Part shown: positions 26,759 to 31,939 of the stretch, in pieces
Position numbering within the stretch: the first letter of the stretch is position 1
Layout of the letters: each line of letters begins with the position of its first letter
Notes under the pieces: model-generated
The model's database searches: none
What the model saw: only the letters and a program-made list of their open reading frames with translations
What the model was told of the DNA's origin: nothing
From: Ahrensia sp.
GTDB taxonomy: Bacteria > Pseudomonadota > Alphaproteobacteria > Rhizobiales > Rhizobiaceae
Length of the DNA stretch: 31,939 bases
Assembly (NCBI GenBank): GCA_002698425.1
Contig: NZXU01000017.1
Span: 1-31,939 of the forward strand
Reading direction: 5' to 3'
Made by a program: the position numbers and the translations under genes

Positions 26759-27748
26759 TTACAGCAGGACGGTAACGAAGAAGAAATAGATCAGCAGGCT
26801 GGAGACGTCCTGGATGATCGTGCAGATCGGCCCGGAGCCGAGCGCCGGATCGGAGCCGAAACGCGTGAAGGCCCAGGGCAGGCCGAACCCGACAACCGCC
26901 GACACCACGCCGCCGCCGAGCACGGCGAGCCCCACCGCCGCGGCCAGCCGGTGATCGCCGAAGCTCGCCATCACCAGCACCGCCGAAATCAGGCCCAGGA
27001 CCAGCCCGATCCCGGTGCCGACCAGCAATTCGCCGCGCAACAGGCTGACGATATGGATGTCCTCGTCGAGCAGGCCGCGCACCGCTACCGAGACCGCCTG
27101 CGTGCCGATGGCGCCGGCGATATAGACGATCGCCGGCACGAAGAAGGCGACCGCGACATTGGCCGAGAGCGACTGCTCGAACCCGGCCATGACGATGGTG
27201 ATGATCGACGAGGCGAGCAGGCCGAACAGCAGCCACGGCAGCCGGCGTCGAATGCGGTTCCCGAGCGGCGCGTCGAGCCCGACGTCGCTGCCGTGCTCAT
27301 GCGGCGTGATGCCGGCCAGCCGCTGCAGATCCTCCATGTGTTCGGCGCGCAGGATCCTCAAAAGCGCCTCCGGCGGCACCGCGCCGATCAGCTTGCCGTC
27401 ATCGTCGACAACCGGAACGGCGATCATGTCGAGATCCATGGCGAGAACGGCGATATCCTCCTGGTCGTCCTCGGGACGCACGGCTTCGTGCTCTTCCTCC
27501 ATGATGTCGCCGATCGGGCGGCCGGATTCGGCGAACAGGTCGTTGACCCGCACGATGCCCTGCAGCCGGCCATCATCGTCGGTGACGAAGACCGTGTCCG
27601 CGCATTCGAACTTCCGCCCGCGCAGCGAGGCGATCACCTCTTCGATGGCCGTGTTCATCGTGGCGACCGGAATTGCGCGGACCATATGCGTCGCCGCGGT
27701 CTCGCGCTCGGCGATCCTGTCCGCCGGCAAGGTCTGGATATCGCTCAC
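26759..27748 (-). CDS. MgtE-like magnesium transporter without N domain
   Basis: A 329-aa protein. The start is GTG at 27748, with GGGGGA just upstream. Residues about 20-140 form two CBS domains (TVFVTDDDGRLQGIVRVNDL, VPVVDDDGKLIGAVP). Five membrane helices follow (about 170-329). GSDPALGSGP (298-307) and the nearby D in TIIQDVSSLLIYF match the conserved ion path of MgtE, including the acidic residue that binds Mg2+ (Asp300 here). Typical MgtE is about 450 aa and starts with a helical N domain that closes the gate at high Mg2+; that domain is absent. The gene is probably its own transcript, following a terminator. Confidence 0.85.
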   Translation of the reverse strand: MSDIQTLPADRIAERETAATHMVRAIPVATMNTAIEEVIASLRGRKFECADTVFVTDDDGRLQGIVRVNDLFAESGRPIGDIMEEEHEAVRPEDDQEDIAVLAMDLDMIAVPVVDDDGKLIGAVPPEALLRILRAEHMEDLQRLAGITPHEHGSDVGLDAPLGNRIRRRLPWLLFGLLASSIITIVMAGFEQSLSANVAVAFFVPAIVYIAGAIGTQAVSVAVRGLLDEDIHIVSLLRGELLVGTGIGLVLGLISAVLVMASFGDHRLAAAVGLAVLGGGVVSAVVGFGLPWAFTRFGSDPALGSGPICTIIQDVSSLLIYFFFVTVLL

Positions 27749-27762
27749 GCTGTCCCCCGAAT

Positions 27763-27793
27763 GAAAATGGCGGGGTCAGAAGGCCCCGCCATT
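27763..27793 (-). terminator. Terminator of the oxidation operon
   Basis: On the minus strand AATGGCGGGG (27793-27784) pairs with CCCCGCCATT (27775-27766) around an 8-nt loop, giving 10 bp, and is followed by TTC. It lies 36 bp past the alcohol dehydrogenase stop and just before the mgtE start, separating the two. Confidence 0.78.
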
Positions 27794-27828
27794 GTTACAG
27801 CATATTGAAACCGGTCAGGCCATCGCGG

Positions 27829-28974
27829 TCAGATCGTCGCCTCGAACAGGGCGCGCACATTCTCCGCATTCAGCGCCACCGGGTTCCCACCGCAGGACGG
27901 ATCGTCCAGCGCCATTGGCACCAGTTCGTCGAGCCGGGACGTGTCGACGCCCATCTCCGACAGTTTCTTCGGGATGCCGAGCGAGCCGTTCAGGTCGACG
28001 ACGAAGGCGCGGAAACCGTCGAACCCGCCCTCGATGCCGAGATAGGCGGCAGCGCGCTCGATGCGCTCCTCGATCTCCGGCCGGTTCATGTCGAGCACGG
28101 CGGCCATCACCACGGCATTGGTCGTGCCGTGATGCGTGTTGTAGACCGCGCCGATCGGATGCGAGATCGCATGGATCGCGCCGAGGCCCTTCTGGAACGC
28201 CACCGCGCCCATCGAAGCCGCCGCCATCATCTGGCCGCGCGCCTCGATATCCGTGCCGTCCTTGTAGGCCCGGGGCAGGTATTCCTTGACGAGCCGCAGC
28301 CCCTCCAGCGCGATACCTTGGCTCATCGGGTGGAAATGCGGCGAGCAATAGGCTTCCAGGCAATGCGCGAAGGCGTCCATGCCGGTTCCGGCGGTGATCT
28401 TTGCCGGCATGCCGACGGTCAGTTCCGGATCGGCGATGACGACGGAGGGCAGCACCTTCGGATGGAAGATGATCTTCTTCACATGGGTTTCGGAATTGGT
28501 CAGCACGCTGGCCCGGCCGACTTCCGAACCGGTGCCCGCCGTGGTCGGCACGGCGATGTTCGGCACGATGCCGTCGGGATCGGCCCGAGTCCACCAGTCG
28601 CCGACATCCTCGAAGTCCCAGACCGGGCGCGTCTGGCCGCTCATGAAGGCGACCATCTTGCCGAGATCGAGGCCCGAGCCGCCGCCGAACGCGATGACGC
28701 CGTCATGGCCGCCTTCCCGGAACACTTTCAGCCCTGCCTCGAGGTTCTTCTCGGTCGGGTTCGGGTCGACATCGGCGAAGATTGCCGAGCCGAGCCCGGC
28801 TTCTTCCATCAGCTTCAGCGTGCGCTGGGTGATCTCCATCGGGGCGAGGCCCCGGTCGGTGACCAGCAGCGGCTTCTTGATGCCGGCGGCCGCGCAGGCT
28901 TCGCCGATCTCGGCGATGCGGCCTGCGCCGAAGCGGATGGCGGTGGGGTATGACCAGTTGGCTTTGAGGCTCAT
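27829..28974 (-). CDS. Iron-containing (group III) alcohol dehydrogenase
   Basis: A 381-aa cytoplasmic oxidoreductase. The start at 28974 (MSLKANWSYPTAIRFGAG) overlaps the aldehyde dehydrogenase stop by 4 bp (ATGA). GGGSGLDLGK (97-106) and PTTAGTGSE bind NAD(P). The metal ligands are predicted to be Asp200, His204, His268 and His282 (TGTGMDAFAHCLEAYCSP, HAISHPIGAVYNTHHG), all present. Such enzymes oxidise alcohols to aldehydes, or the reverse. Adjacent to an aldehyde dehydrogenase, an alcohol-to-acid route is likely. The substrate cannot be read from sequence. Confidence 0.92.
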   Translation of the reverse strand: MSLKANWSYPTAIRFGAGRIAEIGEACAAAGIKKPLLVTDRGLAPMEITQRTLKLMEEAGLGSAIFADVDPNPTEKNLEAGLKVFREGGHDGVIAFGGGSGLDLGKMVAFMSGQTRPVWDFEDVGDWWTRADPDGIVPNIAVPTTAGTGSEVGRASVLTNSETHVKKIIFHPKVLPSVVIADPELTVGMPAKITAGTGMDAFAHCLEAYCSPHFHPMSQGIALEGLRLVKEYLPRAYKDGTDIEARGQMMAAASMGAVAFQKGLGAIHAISHPIGAVYNTHHGTTNAVVMAAVLDMNRPEIEERIERAAAYLGIEGGFDGFRAFVVDLNGSLGIPKKLSEMGVDTSRLDELVPMALDDPSCGGNPVALNAENVRALFEATI

Positions 28975-30353
28975 TTTGTTTTCCTGAAGTGATAGGATTT
29001 CGGCCGGGTCAGGTTGTGGAAACCGATGACGGACAGCGCGCCGCCGCGCCCGGTTTCCTTGCAGCCCGTCCAGCAAAGCGACGGGTCGAGATAGTCGGCC
29101 CGGTTCATGAACACGGTGCCGGTCTCGATGCGCGCGCCGATACGCGCCGCCCGCTCCGGATCGCCGGTCCACAGCGAGGCGGTCAGGCCGTACTTGCAGT
29201 CGTTCATGAGCGCGATCGCTTCCTCGTCATCCTTGACCGGCATGATGCCGACGACGGGGCCGAAGCTTTCCTCGCGCATGACTTCCATGTCGTGATTGAC
29301 GTCGACCAGGATTTGCGGTGCCAAATAGGCGCCGCCGTCGTCGGCCGGGAACAGCGCCGGATCGACCAGTCCCTTCGCGCCCTTCGATAGCGCGTCCTCG
29401 ATCTGCGCCCGCACCGTCGCGGCGAAGCGGACATTGGCCATCGGGCCGATCGTCGTCTCCGCATCGAGCGGATTGCCGAGCTTCAGCTTCGAGGCCCATT
29501 CGGTGGCCTTCTCCACGAACGCGTCGAACAGGCTCTCGGCGACATAGATGCGCTCGATGCCGCAGCAGCACTGGCCGGAATTGAACAGCGCCGCGTCCAT
29601 CAGCGTGTCGACGGCCCAGTCGAGATCGGCGTCGTCCATGACATAGCCCGGATCCTTGCCGCCCAGTTCGAGCCCGAGCGGCGTGAACGTGCCCGCCGCC
29701 GCCTTTTCGATGGCGCGGCCGCCGCCGACCGATCCGGTGAAATTAATGAAGTCGAAGGCGCGTTCCGCGATCAGCGTCTCGGAGGTCGCGTGGTCGAGGA
29801 AGACATTCTGGAACAGCTCCGCCGGAATGCCGGCGCCGGTGAAGGCCCGCACCATCCGTTCGCCCGCCAGCAGCGTCTGCGTCGCGTGCTTGATGATGAC
29901 GGCGTTGCCGGCGATCAGGGCAGGGGCCACCGTGTTGATGGCGGTCAGGTAAGGGTAGTTCCACGGCGCGATGACGAAGACGACGCCATGCGGTTCGCGC
30001 AGGATGCGGCGCTCGAAATCCCCGCTGTCCTCGGTGATGATCGGGGCGAGCGCGCTTTCGGCGATACCGGCCATGTAGCCGGCGCGTTCCTTCACGCCGC
30101 CGAACTCACCGCCGTAGCGCACCGGACGGCCCATCATATGCGCCAGTTCGGTGACCACCTCGTCGCCCATCGCGCCGAGCGCTTCCACGCCGGCCTCGAC
30201 CGCCGCGACCCGATCGGCAAGCGGTTTGGCCGCCCATTCCTTCTGCGCCGCGCGAGCGCGCGAAAGCCCGGCGCGAACCTCATCGAGGCCCATCACCGGG
30301 CGCTCGGCGAAAACCTCGCCATCGATCGGCGAGATGCATTTCAGTACACTCAT
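28971..30353 (-). CDS. Aldehyde dehydrogenase family protein
   Basis: A 460-aa NAD(P)-dependent enzyme. The ATG at 30353 (MSVLKCISPIDGEV) has AAAGGG upstream; a TTG at 30371 would overlap the ligase gene. Asn132 in PWNYP, Glu229 in LELGGKD and the catalytic Cys263 in GQCCCG are all present; three cysteines in a row at the active site are unusual but known. It oxidises an aldehyde, most likely the product of the alcohol dehydrogenase encoded next to it or of amine breakdown after the ligase. The two flanking genes are almost in contact, so one transcript is likely. Confidence 0.92.
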   Translation of the reverse strand: MSVLKCISPIDGEVFAERPVMGLDEVRAGLSRARAAQKEWAAKPLADRVAAVEAGVEALGAMGDEVVTELAHMMGRPVRYGGEFGGVKERAGYMAGIAESALAPIITEDSGDFERRILREPHGVVFVIAPWNYPYLTAINTVAPALIAGNAVIIKHATQTLLAGERMVRAFTGAGIPAELFQNVFLDHATSETLIAERAFDFINFTGSVGGGRAIEKAAAGTFTPLGLELGGKDPGYVMDDADLDWAVDTLMDAALFNSGQCCCGIERIYVAESLFDAFVEKATEWASKLKLGNPLDAETTIGPMANVRFAATVRAQIEDALSKGAKGLVDPALFPADDGGAYLAPQILVDVNHDMEVMREESFGPVVGIMPVKDDEEAIALMNDCKYGLTASLWTGDPERAARIGARIETGTVFMNRADYLDPSLCWTGCKETGRGGALSVIGFHNLTRPKSYHFRKTK

Positions 30354-30357
30354 GATG

Positions 30358-31722
30358 TTATGCCCTTTCAAAGCCGCGGGCGATTTCCCAGTCGGTCACG
30401 ACGCGGTCGAACTCTTCCTGCTCCCATTCGGCAGCTCTTGTGTAGTGGTCCACCACGTCATCCCCCATTGCCTCGCGGAGAAATGCGGAATTGCGAAGTG
30501 TCTCCGTGGCTGCGCGCAGCGTGGAGGGGATTTCGCCGGCCTTCCTGTCTTCATAGACATCGCCCGTGGTGGGCGGCGCGAGGTCCATCTTGTCTTCGAT
30601 ACCCTTGATGCCGGCCGCCAGCATCGCTGCGAGCGCCAGGTAGGGATTGATGTCGGAGCCGCCGATCCGGCATTCGACGCGAACGCCCTTCGTGCCGTCG
30701 CCGCAGAGCCGGAAGCCGGCGGTGCGGTTATCCACCGACCAGACGGTTTTCGTCGGCGCGAACGTGCCCTTCATGAAGCGCTTGTAGCTGTTCACATAGG
30801 GCGCCAGGAAGAAGGTGTAATCAGGCGCATAGGCGATCAGTCCCGCCATGTAATTGCGCATGAGGTCCGACATGCCCAATTCGGAATCCTTGTCGTAGAA
30901 GGCGGGCGTTCCGTCCTTCCACAGAGACTGATGGACATGGGAGGACGAGCCGACGCGGTCGTGGTGCCATTTCGGGAGAAATGTCGCCGCATGGCCCTGC
31001 TGCCAGGCGATTTCCTTCACCGCGTGTTTCGCGATCGTGTGGTGATCGGCGCAATCGAGCGCCGCGGCGTAGCGGATATTCAGCTCTTCCTGTCCGGATT
31101 CCGCTTCGCCCTTGGAGTTTTCGACGGGAATGCCGGCGGCATAAAGGTGATTGCGGATCGGCCGCATGACCGCCTCTTCCTTGGTGGTCTGGAGGATGTG
31201 ATAATCCTCGTTGTAACCGCTGATCGGATCGAGCTCGCGGAAGCCACCTTTGCGGATATCGTCGAAGCTTTTCTCGAAAAGGAAGAACTCGAGCTCGGTC
31301 GCCATCATGGCGTCGAAGCCCATGGCTTCCAGGCGGGCGAGTTGCCGCTTCAGCACGGCCCGGGGTGAATGCGGAACGGGTTCATGCGTGTGATGATCGA
31401 GCAGGTCGCAAAGAACCATGGCCGTGCCCGGCAGCCACGGCACCGGACGCAAGGTGTCGAGGTCGGGCTTCATGACGTAATCGCCATAGCCGGCGCGCCA
31501 GCTCGTCGAGGCGTAGCCGTCAGGCGTCGCCATTTCGAGATCCGTCGCCAGAAGGTAGTTGCAGCAATGGGTTTCTTCATAGGAGGTTTCGACGAAATTC
31601 TGCGCGTGAAAACGCTTGCCCATGAGACGCCCCTGCATGTCGACGATGCAGACGAGCACGGTGTCTATGCTGCCGTCGGCGACGTGTTTTTTCAGCGTGT
31701 CGAAAGTCAGATTTCCGGGCAT
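30358..31722 (-). CDS. Glutamine synthetase family ligase (gamma-glutamyl-amide type)
   Basis: A 454-aa enzyme. The ATG at 31722 (MPGNLTFDTLKKHV) has AGAGG 9 nt upstream; a TTG at 31740 is the longer alternative. MATELEFFLFEK carries the metal-binding glutamates, SSSHVHQSLWKDG and GTFAPTKTVWSVDNRTAGFR the ATP/ammonia parts, and RVECRIGGSDINPYLALAA is the end of the active site. It is not classical GlnA (no adenylylation-site loop). It resembles PuuA-like ligases that join glutamate to an amine. Since aldehyde and alcohol dehydrogenases follow, a pathway that begins with glutamylation of an amine or amino alcohol is possible; nothing proves it. Confidence 0.85.
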   Translation of the reverse strand: MPGNLTFDTLKKHVADGSIDTVLVCIVDMQGRLMGKRFHAQNFVETSYEETHCCNYLLATDLEMATPDGYASTSWRAGYGDYVMKPDLDTLRPVPWLPGTAMVLCDLLDHHTHEPVPHSPRAVLKRQLARLEAMGFDAMMATELEFFLFEKSFDDIRKGGFRELDPISGYNEDYHILQTTKEEAVMRPIRNHLYAAGIPVENSKGEAESGQEELNIRYAAALDCADHHTIAKHAVKEIAWQQGHAATFLPKWHHDRVGSSSHVHQSLWKDGTPAFYDKDSELGMSDLMRNYMAGLIAYAPDYTFFLAPYVNSYKRFMKGTFAPTKTVWSVDNRTAGFRLCGDGTKGVRVECRIGGSDINPYLALAAMLAAGIKGIEDKMDLAPPTTGDVYEDRKAGEIPSTLRAATETLRNSAFLREAMGDDVVDHYTRAAEWEQEEFDRVVTDWEIARGFERA

Positions 31723-31749
31723 GTCGGTGAACCTCTTCAAACGGAAGGA

Positions 31750-31769
31750 CGGGGCGCCGAAACGCCCCG
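31750..31769 (-). terminator. Hairpin between binding protein and ligase genes
   Basis: CGGGGCG (31750-31756) pairs with CGCCCCG (31763-31769) around a 6-nt loop. No T run follows on the minus strand, so it may be an mRNA-stabilising or attenuating element rather than a true terminator. Confidence 0.45.
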
Positions 31770-31796
31770 CCTCTTGGTTGTGTTACGGCAATCAGG

Positions 31797-31939
31797 TGTA
31801 GCGATAGGGCCGTCCGGCCTTCGCCATGTCTGAATTGTATTTGCGGAAGATCTCGACGACCTTCGCCTTGGTTTCGGACTCGGCCGCGATCTCGTCCCAG
31901 AACTTCACCGCCGCGTCTTCCACCGTCTGCCATTCGGCG
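31797..31939 (-). CDS. C-terminal end of a probable TRAP transporter binding protein (partial)
   Basis: The last 47 codons of a gene entering from the right edge. The end reads VKFWDEIAAESETKAKVVEI and, eight residues later, MAKAGRPYRYT. This helix-rich tail, with a tryptophan and Pro-Tyr-Arg-Tyr at the end, is like those of periplasmic DctP-type binding proteins of TRAP importers, from memory of the family; a different periplasmic binding family is possible. It precedes the ligase-dehydrogenase genes by about 75 bp, so it may deliver the pathway substrate. Confidence 0.55.

Noticed and set aside
27673..28953. Long plus-strand open frame (426 codons)
   Set aside because: It is antisense to the alcohol dehydrogenase and mgtE start; composition is Arg/His/Asp-rich and no family motif is seen, as expected for GC-rich antisense frames.
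30151..31368. Long plus-strand open frame (405 codons)
   Set aside because: Antisense to the aldehyde dehydrogenase and ligase genes, whose catalytic motifs are intact on the minus strand.

Overview
The window looks like chromosomal DNA of a high-GC alphaproteobacterium. The order Hyphomicrobiales (rhizobia-like) fits best, judging from the gene families, the style of the ribosome binding sites and the GntR operator type, but no rRNA or other marker gene is present to prove it. No tRNA, rRNA, CRISPR array, insertion sequence or intact prophage was seen.

Left third (1-10313): an exosortase/PEP-CTERM-type exopolysaccharide locus. It holds the C-terminal end of an RTX calcium-binding protein, an ExeA/GspA-like AAA ATPase, a TPR lipoprotein of the PrsT type, a Wzz-like chain-length protein, a separate CpsD-like tyrosine autokinase ending in a tyrosine cluster, and a polyprenyl-phosphate sugar-1-phosphate transferase. 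Between and beside them lie two clear VPLPA-CTERM sorting substrates (239 and 86 aa) and one small divergent candidate (77 aa). The exosortase itself is not in the window. The 239-aa substrate carries the two sequence marks of an internal Cys-Gln thioester adhesion domain.

Middle (10258-16183): a 617-bp leader region with two hairpins and a 16-bp site one base away from the chromosomal ParB site parS, then the overlapping dTDP-L-rhamnose genes rmlA-rmlC-rmlB-rmlD. They probably feed the same polysaccharide. A two-gene islet on the minus strand (a zinc-ribbon-like HGGXG protein and a 180-aa unknown) separates these from a family 2 glycosyltransferase.

Right-middle (16153-26751): a catabolic regulon. 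A GntR/FadR-type regulator is divergent from an alpha/beta hydrolase. It is followed by an ABC sugar-type importer (binding protein, two permeases, ATPase) mixed with a D-2-hydroxyacid dehydrogenase and three consecutive Gfo/Idh/MocA oxidoreductases. Several genes overlap by ATGA. Nearly identical CTAG-centred palindromes lie before the regulator and before the binding protein gene, so one regulator probably controls the importer, itself and the hydrolase. The substrate is unknown; a modified sugar or sugar acid is the best guess.

Right end, all minus strand (26759-31939): an MgtE-like magnesium transporter lacking the usual N domain, then, transcribed leftwards, the end of a probable TRAP transporter binding protein, a glutamine-synthetase-family ligase, an aldehyde dehydrogenase and an iron-type alcohol dehydrogenase, closed by a strong terminator. 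The last four genes look like one operon for uptake and oxidation of an alcohol or amine compound.
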